64,000 bases of DNA from Balanoglossus misakiensis (GCA_040954595.2 CM082589.2:9796001-9860000), one strand, 5' to 3'; shown: positions 1-12,900, numbered from the stretch's first letter. Notes: a model not told the origin generated them from the letters alone. Program-made: numbers and translations.

Positions 1-649
1 ACGCAACAGAAATCTTGCCGATTCAGGGAGTTATGATAAATCGTTTCGCACACTTAGTGAAAAACACGGGAAGGCCCCGTAACCGCCGAACACTTATGTT
101 TCGTTCTAGTGGTAAACTGACCGTGAACGTTGGTTGTATTACCGTCCTGGTGACGTTATGAACTGTAAATTCTGTCAGAAATTCAATAAACGATCGTATA
201 AAACAAGACGTCGTGCAAGTGACTGAGACAAGACACCATCAAAGTGCGCAGGCAGAGAGTGCAGCACATCAAGACGCTATGAAACGTGAACTGGTAGGCC
301 CTAGACCTTAACAAGCAGAATATTGCCGAGTTTCATTGCCGAAGTAGTACAGACAGACACAATCTCACCGGCTTTCAGAGACTTTTATTTTTTAATAGCC
401 AACAAGCGAATAATTCCCCATACCACGAATTTTGAGCCAGTGAATTACCGGTACTGACGCAACTCGGTTTATCAATGAAAGACAGTTTCCCGGAGAACCG
501 GAGTCTGGGGGCCGTAGTCGGTTCTCGGGAACCTGTGTGAACGAGTATTGCGGCGACAAGTCGATAAAAAATCTATGAATCCTGACATCGGTCCTCGAGA
601 ATAAATCGATTAAAGAAATGTAGACTTGAATTTGTACTCAATAAATAAG
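1..649. other. Unassigned sequence at the left edge
   Basis: No open frame of useful length, tandem repeat or inverted repeat is visible here. The sequence may be the 5' continuation of the decayed hAT-like fragment that follows, but I could not find a protein motif to support that. Confidence 0.3.
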
Positions 650-1100
650 GCTGTCACGGTAGACGAAACTACTGATGTCAACATAAGCGAGCAGTTGACT
701 CGAACTGTAGACATTTACATGTAGATGAGTCCGGTAATTTATTATCAGTGAATTCAAAGTTCTTGAAACTCAATGAATCACTGAAACGTACCCGATACTG
801 ACAATGAACAGAGCGCGACACTTGGGGCGAAAACATAGCTCGGCATATGTTACGAAGTCTTTAGAAGAGAAAAAATCAGATTTGGCCTAGTTGGTATCGG
901 CACCGATGAGTTATGACAGGCAAGAAATCTATCGTGGTTCGGCGCTTAAAATATTCAGCGAAGTCATAAGTCCAAACCGACTTCAACTGACATTATTGCC
1001 CGCGATGTAGCTCCCACGAAGCGGCTTACTTCGATGTTGCGGCAGTTTTATGACTTCTACAGCGCTGTGCCGCACTACACGCAATTCAGATAAAACTGCG
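650..1100 (+). pseudogene. Decayed hAT-like (DUF4371-type) transposase fragment, tentative
   Basis: A 24-codon open segment at 650-721 translates to a stretch containing VDETTDVNISEQL, followed directly by a stop. A D-E-T-T-D motif followed a few residues later by E-Q-L is typical of the hAT-derived DUF4371 / ZMYM1-like transposase region. Downstream, short pieces in changing frames around 720-1100 are separated by stops, including one near 1040-1090 reading RQFYDFYSAVPHYTQF. The segment is broken by stops and frame changes and would not make a transposase. The assignment rests on one motif, so confidence is low. Confidence 0.35.
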
Positions 1101-2588
1101 TGTCTGAGAAACTGCACGCCTCTCTATACTATTTCTCTTAGATCACTGCCTAAGTTTCCAAAGACGTGCGTTCGTCCCTGCGCGTTTTTCATCATTTCAA
1201 ATAATATACTCCAAACTGAAGCGACAAGCATGGTTTCTCTTCTTATTTCTGATCACATCAGTATAAAAGACCAGAAACATTGAATCTCAAACAGTTTTCA
1301 TGTTTTCGTTTACGGCCTAACGGTAACCACCACCCCCACGACCGCTTCCGCGGACAGACTCTCCCACAACCCTGCGTATAGTTATAGGCGGCGAGAGGGG
1401 ATGTGAGAGAGTCTGATACTTCCATGTAACTTGTATGTACACCCTCTCAAAATCTTGAAGGGGCACGGACTGGGGAGAGACTTACGTCTCACCCAGAAAT
1501 TGTTATTGAGTGAATGCGAATGTAATTGAAGAGCTGCCAGAGTCAAATTCTGACCTCTTGCTACCGGTGTTTGAACACGAAATTGTAACCCATGTTGCGC
1601 TGTACATCTGAATGTAAAAGCACCCTGCAGCATATAATTGACTGCCAAAATTTCTTTAATATCCAGTCGAGAAGTAGATGCTCTCCGAACCGAACTCAGA
1701 CTGTAGTCGAGCTAATGACATGTGCTAGCGAACAGTGCCGGCCGCACCGTCTTCTCAATTATGCCCTACATGACAGCAACTGGATTGCGAATCTACTGAC
1801 TGCACTACGCGCAATTTGTTCACACTGCACGGGCGAAATCGACAATTTAACTCATTTTATGCAATCATTATACACCCCTTGTTTGGCGCTATCGAGGTGT
1901 GTGATCAGTTCAATTTTAGTTCTGTAAATGCGATATTAGCTTAGTAGTGATACAACTGCCAACCACATCATAAAACGCGGTTTTAACCAGCATGTCTGAC
2001 ACGGCCTTCAATCTTTATGATTTTCCATTGTGTACTCAAGATTCCCAAGCAGTGAATGACTTCCATTGATATGCTAATTAGAGTCTTTGCACAAAGACAA
2101 TGAATCAGATCAGAGTGAAGGTCAAAGTTTGCTGCTTGTATTTGAATCTTGAAAACTCCTTGGAAAATCGCCTGAATTACGCTCGTTTTGTTTCCCTTTG
2201 CCGTTTAAACGTCCTCCCTATTAAAGATTGGTCGCAGTATTAAAATGACCCAATTTCGTTATGATATATGGCTCACAGCTACTGGTGGGGAAACCAGCAG
2301 AGCACCACCCCCATAGCTGCGTTACACAGCCAGGTCAAATAATGATAGATTATTAACACATTGTTGTTTTCCAATAAACTGTTCAGTCTGTGGGCAGAAT
2401 CATTTTGTCCCCTGGGACTGAGGCCTTTACCATGCATAGCAGAAAAAGCTTATGTCTGCTTTGTTTCATGAAACTGTATACATGTACTTCTTAATTTGAC
2501 CCTTAATCAAAACACACACACATACACACTAGTTTATGTGGGTAACAAAGTTACTGGAGACAAGTAATTCATTCATGAAAGTAATAAA
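1101..2588. other. Intergenic sequence without recognisable gene
   Basis: ORFs here are at most about 110 codons and show no family motif or convincing splice structure. A short hairpin lies near 2281-2299 (CTGGTGGGG/AAACCAG) and a CA-rich run near 2511-2528. The left end of the CACTA-like unit should lie in or before this stretch, but I could not match a terminal repeat to the right side. Confidence 0.3.
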
Positions 2589-2594
2589 TTTATT
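2589..2594 (-). promoter_or_regulatory. Candidate polyadenylation signal AATAAA of the transposase gene
   Basis: The minus strand reads AATAAA here, about 113 bases after the transposase stop codon (2709-2707). The position suits a 3' end signal; no transcript evidence is available. Confidence 0.4.
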
Positions 2595-2706
2595 TCAGAT
2601 ATGAATATTCAAGTAAAATGTACAACTATGAAAAATATACAAGATGCATCATACTTAACACTGAAAATTACAGGGGAGCATGACATAGGTTTCTTTCTCT
2701 CTTATA

Positions 2707-3335
2707 TTAATATGCAACAACTCTGCGGTTGATTGCACTGACAACTTGGCTATTATCTTTCAAATCAGTACAGGCAAAGCGGCAAGAAATACGATGTATT
2801 GGCAAAAAGCTACACTTCCCATATGGTTCAAATGTCTTCTGTTGCCAGACTTCAACACAATTACCAAATTTGTCCTTGTTTTCATGTGGCTTATACCATC
2901 TTACCATTGCAAAGTTGTGTACAAGTCTCTTGCCATCTATCTCAACAGAGTGACTAAAATACCAATCAACCTGACAAGGTCGAAGATTACATGGAGAAAT
3001 ATCAAAGTCCCCAGTGTTACCTGCCCATTTAGCCATAACTCTTGCACTTCTTAACATTCTGCATGCCATTTTAGACCCAAATCTCTCTCCAAAGATATAT
3101 ACATATGCATATTTTTTTACAAGTTTACTAATACAGCTTGCAACTTTATTTGGATACATATACTCGTATACAGCTTTAATTAGGTTCGTATCCTCAACAG
3201 AAAGGGCTCCTTCAACATACGCATTTGGGACATATACAGATTCATTACATCCCCAGTTAATGTTTTCCATTAATTTTGCATCCGGAGCACTCAGAAGAAA
3301 GAAATTGCTCGCCTTGCATACATCTTGTTTTGATC
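2707..3335 (-). pseudogene. CACTA/EnSpm (Tnp2-type) transposase, C-terminal piece cut off by a nested insertion
   Basis: This is the 3' part of the transposase whose 5' part lies at 4552-8276. It encodes the last 206 or so residues, from the SKQDV region to ...INRRVVAY and a stop at 2709-2707. It contains a well-preserved C-terminal domain with VPNAYVEG, SKMACRMLRSARVMAKW, GDFDISPCNLRPCQVDWYF and HNFAMVRWY. These fit the C-terminal region that follows the catalytic domain in animal CACTA proteins, as inferred from content and position. The apparent start of the open frame near 3411 lies inside the inserted element's terminal repeat and is an artefact. The frame at the junction (GGA TCA AAA C) is the same on both sides of the insertion. 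No stop or frameshift is visible in this piece. Confidence 0.8.
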
Positions 3336-4551
3336 CAATCTGATTAAAATCAGATGTAGGGAACGGCGACGTGGTTTTTTTATGCTGTCGCCTCACACTA
3401 CATCTGACCAACTACAACTGGAGATCTCGCTGAACTCCGCGAGAATTACTGGGATTCTAATCCAATCAGAAGGCGCCTTATAGCAAATGATAGGCAACCC
3501 ACAATCACATGACCTGGCCCCTTGCGGTTGTTACCATGGAGCTACCACAGACATAAATCCCGGGCGCGAGAGTCGAATCAGCGTGGGGAATGGTTTCGAG
3601 CCAGTTCAGCGTGACGACTGAACCTCTACATTCCACCGGTCAACGAAATGTATAAGACGTGGCAACATGTCGCAGTAAAATTGTTAGAGAATCGATTACA
3701 TTTGTGTAAGGCCGTCCCAGGGAGAGATTCTGTCGCTGCGATCGTTTGTTTACACGAGAGTGCACTGACTTGACTAGCTCTGCGTGCAGGTCTGTGTGTT
3801 CCCGGCGTTACACGGACGTTAGAAGAAGTTAATCGCATCATATTTGGGGTCGGTTGAAGTAGACAGGGAAAGGATTTTGCTTCGATAAAATCGAATTTCG
3901 ACAGAAAAAGCTGCGGTCGGGCGTCTGGGTCCGGACCGCAGACGCAACAGTTTTGTCTATGGGGCCTTATGCAGGGCTGTGGTGCGTCGGGAACACACAG
4001 ACCTGAAGGCGGAGCTATGACTTGACATTTCTTAGCCGAAGTTAGCGTTCTTTTTATAAATCTGTCACATAAATTGTTTTGGGATACTTGGCAGTGAAAT
4101 TTGGTTTATTTTTTATAAACTTTTACATGAAGTACGTCATTTTCCGACTGGCAGCATGACTACGAGGGCGAACATGACTTGTTAGGAGAGTTTATAAATG
4201 ATCAACGACAGTTTATCATTTGTATATGGCTACAGCTCGACGTTTCCACTGCTCTGCGAAAACCACTCGAATACGATGACGCCAAACAATAAAAGGTACC
4301 ATGGGATTACATGTAAATTGTTCACAAGAGAAAGCCAATCTTTCGTATTCTGTGCGATACTCGAAGTCAACAACAACATTTCTCCCATCTCCCAGTGCAA
4401 TTCTTTAGTCGGCATAACACGCAATCTGATTGGCCGGGTCGGAACGCGAGAGTTCAGCGAGATCTCCAGTTGTAGTTGGTCAGATGTAGTGTGAGGCGAC
4501 AACATAAAAAAACCAAGTCGCCGTTCCCTACATCTGATTTTAATCAGATTG
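3336..4551. mobile_element. 1216-bp non-autonomous TIR DNA transposon nested in the transposase
   Basis: The two ends are inverted copies for about 100 bp. They begin CAATCTGATTAAAATCAGAT and continue through a GGGAACGGCGAC block to a GAGATCTCGCTGAACTC block, with few mismatches. The element is flanked by a perfect 9-bp direct repeat, GTTTTGATC, at 3327-3335 and 4552-4560, which is the target-site duplication. The outer 20 bp form a small palindrome by themselves. The interior has no transposase-like frame, so it must be mobilised in trans. It also holds an inverted pair of an 18-bp word (3787-3804 and 3988-4005). An 8-10 bp duplication is compatible with Mutator-like or P-like families. The family itself is not identified. 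Confidence 0.88.
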
Positions 4552-7500
4552 GTTTTGATCCTGGTCTTTCAATCAGATTTGAGAATATCCCAGAAAGACC
4601 ATTCTTCATTTCTTTGTTTTGTACAAACCTCAGTACTGTAATTTTCCTCATAAACTGTATTTCTACTGACCTGTTATTAGTGGGAATATCCCCAAAATAC
4701 CCATTATATCTCTCAAAAGGGAAGCACCAAAATGCACTAATGGGTCCATAGTCAAATAAACACTCTCTCAGATGACACACAAGGTGCATGTTTGGAGTAA
4801 TCATTTTCTTACTATACAGCGTCTCACACTTAATGCAAAAGTTCAATAACAAGATGTCAGCTTTTCTGATATCAGCTTCACACAGGTATGGCTTGCATAA
4901 TATTTTACAGGCTAAAACAAACCGTTCCCAACATAATAAGTGATTCTCAGGAATAAGCCCATTCAAGCAGTACATGGAAAAAACAGTAATCCAATACTTC
5001 CATTCATCAGCAGAAAATTTCCCATAATTTGAAGCAATTTTATTGGGTATCCTACCAATGTCACATGCTACTGTCATGGACTGTATTCTATTTTGAAGAA
5101 CACTAAGTTTTTTGGGTGATAAGAACATATCTAGATATACCTTGAACATCTTTTTACCAATCCCAAGAAATAAGTTATGCATTGGATCAATTGAAATCAT
5201 CTTAACACAATCAAAGTATGGTAGCTCAACAAGAACAGAGTAATATGTCCCATACTTCTGAGAAAGCCTGTTAGATTCTTTGACAGTTTTACAATTATTT
5301 ACATCATGGGCATATTTATTATGCTTTGCCTTTGTTCTCTTTGGCCAGTTATCCCTGTCAAAGCCAGAGTAGTCCTTCTTTTCTCCAAAGCCACCAGGAA
5401 ATACTTTATAACACTTTGAACAACCAACACTGGCTGCATGAGACTTGAAACCACCTATTTTTCTGGCAGCAGGTATATCTGACACAACAGAAAGTAGAGC
5501 TGCTCTTACTTTGACAGGGACACTTGATGAACTGGTTCCTAAATTCAAACCTTTCCAAAGTTTCTGTAATTCACTGACAAAAGGCTGGAGAAAAGAATTC
5601 AAACTGAATGGTTCTTTATCAAGAGGAGGTAGGATTCCAGCAACTATAACGTTTTCAAACTTAAAGCGGATTACCCGTGGCATATTTAGTATCACAAAAT
5701 ATATCACACCAACAGAGTAATCATTTCTGTTTTTGAAGGGTTGAAACCAATCAACATTCATTGATAATGCTAAATTCCATTCTTTTGCTAGAAAATCTTC
5801 ACCATCATAAGTTTGAAATTCTTTCCATATGTTGCCATCATAAATATCTGTATATATTTTGTTACCTTCACAGTCTGTTTGTTCTGTATGTTTCTCTCTC
5901 CATTCTTCTAGTTTAGCAGGTATGTCTGCACGAAGCAAGATACTTTCTATTGAGTCAATAAGACTGACATATGAGAACACTTTCATTGGATAGAATCTAA
6001 CAGTCCCATTTAAAATCACATGCTTTGCAAGTGGCTGTCCACACTTTACTTGTTTCCCATTCTTAAATCTCTTCTTGTCACAACATTTGGCAAAGAATCT
6101 GCCATTCTGTCTAACAGCAAGGTTATCAATATCATGCAATGTAGCACATCTAGGATTTGGACAAACAGCTTTCTTAAGGAAATCATCCCTGTCAAGGTTC
6201 ACACACTGACGAAGCATATACAGAGATGCTGGTAAACACACAGCAAGTTCAGTTATATATTCATTATGCACAGTTACCCCAATGATGTTAAAAACAGTTG
6301 ACAGAAACTGTAAAAGCCATGACAAACAATTATCACTGACATGACAGCTGGCTTGCCAATACAACAGAAAATAAAGAATCCATGAAACCAACTCATTTAC
6401 TTTAGCTATTTTGGACCTGTGTCTTTGAACCAATAAAGGTTGACCCAAATCTTGTAGAAATTCTTCTTCGTTTTCCTCTTCCCAAATTACCCCACCATCA
6501 TCGTCTTCACTATCACTAGATGAAATTGCAGCTTCCTGGACTTGACTTGCCCTACCACTTATACCATCTTCAGTATCGCTGAACGCTGACTCCTCTCCTG
6601 AGATGTCACTATCAGAGCCAGACCACTATGAAAAAGGGAAAGATATATAATAGATTTAATTTTAATCACCAAGTTTACAATGTCATCATGGTTTGGCAGA
6701 TTTAATTTCAATCACCAAGTTTACAATGTCATCATGGTTTGGCATAGACAACCAACCAGTCAGATATTCTTACAAAGTCAAAGAGACATTTTTCAATGTG
6801 GCTTGATATACCAAATAAAATCTTGTAAGTTGCTTCAAATTGCCAGGTAAAATATGTCATTGTTAAACAATACTATTTTGCCTTATGGCATTCTCTTTGT
6901 AATACTGTAAAAACGGGAAATTTTCCGGCGATATCAAGAGACAACTGTTATGTTCTCATAATTCACTGCATGATTATCTCAGAAAAACATTTTACACGAC
7001 AGTTTGTTGTCGCGTTTATTTTGACTGTTGCGTAGTTTGCAAAAATGTATCATTCGTAAAAAATTCCTGTTTTAAAGTATGTAATGTCTTGCTTGCCACC
7101 AAACCAGTAACAGTACCATAACACCAACTGTGTTGACAGTGTACATAGTCTAAATTCATGGGATGGATTGAGTAATTACCTGCAAATCCCAGTCCGAGTC
7201 ATCCTTATTCAACAACCCTCCGTCTTCAGTGACATTCTCACTTGATGCAGTGGATATATTAGGAGTACTGGCCTGTGCCTTCTTTATCAGATGACACCTA
7301 AAAGCTGATTCCAAAGGAGAGCCTGGTGACATCATAAAAGGTTCAGCATCTGGGATACCACATCCTGGAAAGAACAAACACGTACATGTTGTTGTTACAA
7401 ACATCACAAAATAACCAGAGCATGACACTAACAATATTTTTTTAAATAGTTGATAAGAAAACTAGATGCCAGCAAGAATTCTGCTTGGACCAGTTCAACT

Positions 7501-8276
7501 CAAACACACATATGGTCACACCGATAGATGCAAGCGAACTATACACTTTACAGTGACCCCCCCCCCGAAGAGAGTGTACACTATATTTGCATGTTTTTGA
7601 AATCACACTTAAACAAAAAAACTACACAGCAACATATTCTACATCTACGCACCATGTGACAAAATGGTGCTGGCATACAATGTTAGGAGACCACTGGCAG
7701 AAAAAGTAGGCAACTGAAATTGGGCAATGTCAGAACTAAATAAATGTTGCAGTTAAATTACCATTATCATCAGAGCTTTCAGTATCCAGTGGGTTCTTTG
7801 TATGAATCATTGTAATTTTCCGTCTGGATTTTGATGATCTTTTTTCATGTATATGTACCTCCCAGGAACAGGATTGATAATTGAAATATGTTCTTTTATG
7901 TCTCAAAAAGTTTCTTGTACTGAAGGTCTCATGACACACTGGACACACACGACCTCTCTTTGGTGTTTGAAAATCCTATAAATAAAAGAAAAGTTGTCAT
8001 TAATTTTTCAAAACATTGTGCAAATTGGACTTGATACCAATTTCTTTACAATCACAGCCATAAATTTTCAAACTTTGTAGAACCAAATTGATAACTGGAC
8101 TTCTTGGAAAATCACTACCTACGCATGAAACCCTATTTTGCATCGCTTCTGGTTTTACAATGAAATTTGGCAAGTATGCATAAATTCTATCTTTCAAGCA
8201 CCGTATAGCAACATTTATTATATGCTTTGAACTATATTGTGTAACAACGATACATATAAGCATTGAAACTTACCAT
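4552..8276 (-). pseudogene. CACTA/EnSpm (Tnp2-type) transposase, N-terminal and catalytic part, multi-exon, interrupted
   Basis: Four coding exons can be joined with correct GT-AG borders and matching phase. Exon 1 is the ATG alone at 8276-8274, before GTAAGT. Exon 2 is 7975-7762 with a CPVC...RHKRTYF zinc-finger-like motif. Exon 3 is 7364-7180. Exon 4 starts at 6625 after CATAG and opens with an acidic Ser/Asp/Glu-rich stretch. The catalytic region shows NVDWFQPF (Asp about residue 426), SIDPMHNLFLGIGKKMF (Asp about 614) and FWCFPFERYNG (Glu about 772), the DDE-type signature of the Tnp2 family. Cys pairs (CPNPRC, CGQPL) lie upstream of it. The frame runs into a stop at 4544 inside the nested element. 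The intact protein would be 1031 aa including the C-terminal piece. Codon 6448, where the frame might seem to start, is TTG and is internal. Confidence 0.85.
6652..6743. repeat. Two-copy 46-bp tandem duplication in a transposase intron
   Basis: The sequence beginning AGATTTAATTT and ending CATCATGGTTTGGC is repeated immediately with one visible substitution (TTTTAATC versus TTTCAATC). It lies just upstream of the exon 4 acceptor on the minus strand, so it is intronic. Confidence 0.8.
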
Positions 8277-9743
8277 TTCATGAATGTCTTGGGAGTAAAT
8301 CACTCAAGGGTGAATATGAGGCATTCAAAAGCAAACATAAAGCTACTGTCAAAATCCAAGTGCAGGTGACAGATACAGGAAACTGGTTTGCTGTAATATT
8401 GCAGTTGCTGTTGAAACAGAAGTAATAAAAAACGTTAATGTTAAAAGTCATTGTACATTTAATTTCAGTATGCGACCAACTGGTATGATATTCAACTGAA
8501 TTATCAAAACACAACTTCAGAAAATGTTAGACATGTTCTACTTATTGTTGCCAACTCTTTCTAATTATCATGATCCTTATGTAAAATTTGAAGAGGAAAA
8601 TTGCTTGGTTGACACATATTTGAGACCACAATATCCACGTGCTAGTATATATATTGCTTTCCTGTAAAGCTACATCAGCAAGTACAAGTAAAAGCAGCTG
8701 AGCATTCTGCCATTGCTACTCCAGTCTGACTCAACCATGCAGCATTGTCTCTCGTATGCACATACATGTAGTTTACACACCCTAACACGTTGATCATTCC
8801 AGAGTACATATACACTGTATCTACATTTAGACTCTATCTTTGGACATATATACTTACTAGCTGCCTTAAATTATATTATAATTAATCATGTGTGTCATAC
8901 AAGCCTCACACATGACCGAGGCTATCAAAATCATGCTTAGTTGGAACTCGAAACCCCGACTGATGCAACCGCAGTATATAGTAGAAAGGTTTGTAAGGGG
9001 TAGACCATTTGATTCATGGGAGCTGGAGGAATTATTTCCCAAATGGTGACTGTTGAGCATTTAATTTTTTGGTATTGTTCAACCAGGTTTTTCAAAGCTT
9101 TGTCGGAATCATACTTGTTTGTTTTTTACTTAGCCCGCACGAACATTTTTTTTCCCGGCTAAAAAAAAAACTTTCGACAATTTTGTCTTCACCCTCTGAA
9201 ATCAAGTGGTCCACCCCTAACGAAGCGGAAAGGGCAGAATGCGATTGTTAAACATATGTTCGGATGGCGATTTTGCCACTTACTATCAATAAATATTTAC
9301 CGACAACCACCTAATCAAAGCTTTGCGATATCTAGTCTTTGATCCGCGGCAAGAACTTATCAAATTTAAAGCTAAAAGGTAAACGGACAGGGGTTTAGTT
9401 TTGTTTTACATCGGCTACATCAGTCGCGGCTCCGCGTGCGTCTCACGCGATCGTACGCCTACTGCGCCCGGCCCGGGTCCAAAGATAATGATGCCCACTC
9501 CTCCAGACAAATATCAACAATTTAACAAGGATACGTACCTTGAGCCACGTTTGCGTTTCGATCATTGGACTCAGGAGTGAGAAACCTCGAAGCACAGTCA
9601 GTGAAGCACAGTATGATGTTCGTAGCGTCTTTCAGAAGCGTCCTGTAGCGTCTGATCGACGCATGTTGACATTAAAAACACCGGATGTTTATCAAGTTTA
9701 TTGTACAGGCACGGAATCCTTGAGACACGTGATTGTGAATTTA
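8277..9743. other. Intergenic spacer between two divergent genes
   Basis: This spacer separates the transposase start (minus strand) from the promoter of the plus-strand gene. It should contain the transposase promoter and 5' untranslated exon, ending at the GTAAGT donor at 8273-8268, but I could not place them. No ORF in it has coding character. A GC-rich segment lies near 9420-9480. Confidence 0.4.
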
Positions 9744-9748
9744 ACGTT

Positions 9749-9851
9749 GATTGGTTATTAGTTCGGGGATATTCTTACAACCAATCAAAGTTGCTGCCTT
9801 TGACTTTTGCGGGAATTTTGAAAAGTCAACCTTTCCTCAGCAGTATAAATA
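9749..9851 (+). promoter_or_regulatory. Candidate promoter of the plus-strand gene: CCAAT pair plus TATA box
   Basis: ATTGG (9750-9754) and CCAAT (9781-9785) form an opposed CCAAT-box pair. TATAAATA at 9844-9851 lies 52 bases before the ATG at 9903, so initiation would be expected near 9875. Spacing and order suit an RNA polymerase II core promoter; this is inference. Confidence 0.5.
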
Positions 9852-9902
9852 CCATGTCGTTTATTACAACAAACTCAGAAGTTCTTTGCATCGTCTTCAA
9901 CT

Positions 9903-12900
9903 ATGAATGAAAATACGTTTTGTGGTTGCTCCGCGGCTCAACAAGTACCGGCAATGCAGATGTCCCTAAAGGTAATAGAAGAAAAACTCTCAGCGCTTCA
10001 CGCAACATCAGCAGCCCGCAGAAAATCCAAGATACATGTTAGCAACATCGTGTCTGTGAGTATGATTCTTTCTTTTTAAATACAACTCTCGCACCATAGT
10101 TAATCGTCCGTTGTTTAACATTAATGCAATGGGACACACGGGCAACCTGAAGTTGTCCTACGGGGCCATAAGCCGATCGGAGCAGACCTCGGTATTAGCA
10201 TGGAGGTCTGTGGTTGTAGCTTTATGGTAGGTCTCAATGGAAGGTGATCAGTACGTGGTATAATAATAAAGTACTGTAAAACAGGTTATTTTCGTGACAG
10301 GAAATGTTTGGCTCTCGCGTATTTCGCGACCGATCACGAAGCGATCTTTTCGCGTGCCTGTGTGTGTAGGTCTTTACCGAGACACGCACCTGCTATTTCC
10401 AGCTACGGACCGGGGGACTGAAGCTTCGCAAGCACATAAAGCGTGACGCTTGTTGGTACGCATAATTAAGCTTCCTGAGGTCGTCAAATAGGGGTAGCCT
10501 GACACGGCCGTCGCGTACATTTCTTTTTAACATCGCGTACATTTTGCGACTCGGTGTGGAAGGGCTCTTATGTTTGAAAGATTTTAGGAGAACTTATAAA
10601 TTGAACACTGAAATACTCAGTCGTCACCTGATAAATGTCAGAGGTCAATACTAGTATCACAGTTTGAATTTGCATATGTCATTAATGCTACACATTCCTG
10701 ACAAAGCTACCAAACAATAGCATTACAATAGCATTGTTTAACAATCTGTGCGTCAGTGTCTCTTGTTGTGACCATTGGTTATAATGGGGTACAAGCTTTA
10801 ATTATATGGTGGTCACACAGGGAATAAATATGTGTGAATGAAATGCTTCAGATTTGAGACGCTTTTTTCAGGCCAGACCTGAGCTTGTGTAACTAAGGAT
10901 TAACACCTCCAACCTATCTGTTTGGGGCCAGGTGTCAGGTGGACTCATACAATGTCAGGTGTTTAATTTTACCCAGTGTGACACTTGGGCTACTTTTTCA
11001 GTATTTTTGTGGTTAATTTCTAAAATATGCATAACATTTTGACCTTTTTGTGCGGAACCACATGTTGCATAAATGCTTCTTTTAGTAACCTTTACAATGC
11101 AAATTTTGATAGTGGCCAGTGCTGTGCAAAAGATACATTTCAAGGAATATGCACTTAGGCCTATCTATGCCTAGCCTGGTCACCATACCCAGCGTGTTTT
11201 CGATGTGTGTGAGTCTATCTAAAACACACTGGGTATGGTGACCAGGCTAATCTATGCCATAAATGTTGATTGATAGGGTGATTGAAGCAAACAAATGAAC
11301 TGTCAGAATGTTTTAAATAAAAATGATTTAACAATTTTACTAAATAGTACTTTATATTTTCACCCCAGAGAACAGTCCGTGCAAAGTACAACTTACTGAG
11401 GCAGAGGGATGACTTTCCTGGTCTTAATGTCACTGAGAGGTATTTACATTTCTTCTCTATTTTTAATGTTGTGAAGTACAGGTGGACCTTTTGTATAGGG
11501 ATAAACTGTGTTTACGCCATCTTGAAAATTTGCAGTGCATTATGGGTCACTTGAGTTCCGGTTGAGGGGGAGTAGCGCCTACAACCTATCCATTTTTTCC
11601 TGCGGTTTGGTCAGATTTTCTTCAAGTAACTACTACTACTAACGTTACTTGAAGAAAATCTGACTAAACCGCTGGAAAATTGGATAGGTAAGGTTGTAGA
11701 CGCTACTCCCCCTCAACCGGAACTCAATTGACCCATAATGCACTGCAAATTTTCAAGATGGCGTAAACACAGTTTATCCCTACATGTATGTTATTCAAGT
11801 TTTCAGTTGTAAAGGTCTTCATCAATTTAAAGATATACATTCCAAGTTGTAAGAATGAAATTTCTCACGGTCCAAAATTGCCTTCCCATTCAGCGTGAAT
11901 TTGATAACTTATACGTGTAATGGCATTCTTTCTATTCACAACTACACAATGATATGTTAGTAATAAAATGTTCCTGTTAAATTAAATTGATCATTTTTCC
12001 ATCACAGAAGCCAGTGGATTATGTTTTTATCTTTGAATTGTGCTGATGACTTTGCATGCCCCATACAATAGTTTTTTTGACACAAGAATTAAGTTTACTT
12101 ATTTAAGATACAATAAATCTATATAATTATACCTGCATCCGTCAGGGGGCTGAAATGACACAACACTATATAGTGATAGGACACTGAAACTTGGGTTTAG
12201 GGGCCACATTGATGTGGGTCATTGAAAAGAGAGGCCGCATCGACCTAGGCTGGAACATGTTGGGGCCAGAATTCTAGAAGCCACATACTTCATCTGTTTA
12301 GCCTAGGATAACTTGACAAAAAATAATTAAATGGTTCATGAAATTTCTCTCTTTTTTTATAGATTTGATGCTGTGGAGAACCAGCAATCATGTGAAATCT
12401 TGCTGCAGGAGTTAAGATGTGATGACATCAACACACTCGAGGCCAAAGGTAAATGGATTTTGATTATGATATAACATTAAATATCTGATACTTTTAATTA
12501 ATATTGCAAAATCACAACCCTTTGCGTTAGATCATGGAGGCACTCTTAGTACCGCCATGGTTGGATCAAAGGAAAGTCCTCTACTTACTTGAGCTGGACA
12601 TATTTACTTATAATATGCTCACATTCCTTCTAAAGTTGAAGCTTTAAGGAGATGCTAACATGACACATACAAAAGTAAAAACAACTTAGGCTGCTTGCTA
12701 ATTTTCTGTTAATTCCTATTACAGAAGCAATCAGAACATTTTTTCGGGGGCAAAAGAACAAACATCGGTTGAACAGCCAAGGAAAGACAGAGGCCCACAA
12801 ACAAACATGCCGTCGACAGGGGCGTAAAAGAGAGGTGAGTAGCTTCAAATTTATGTCTAATACTGTTGTATGTACCAGTTAGGTGACTGCGAAAGTTCCA

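Noticed and set aside
1050-1927. ORFs of 77-111 codons near the left edge
   Set aside because: No motif, no splice context and overlapping ORFs on the other strand; they look like chance open frames.
4476-4751. Plus-strand ORF starting MVRCSVRRQHKK, and its near twin starting at 3411 on the minus strand
   Set aside because: Both starts lie in the inverted terminal repeats of the nested transposon; the shared N-termini are the repeat, not protein homology.
6446-6448. Start codon of the transposase at 6448
   Set aside because: The codon is TTG; the frame continues upstream through an acidic region to a splice acceptor at 6626-6627, and earlier exons fit in phase.
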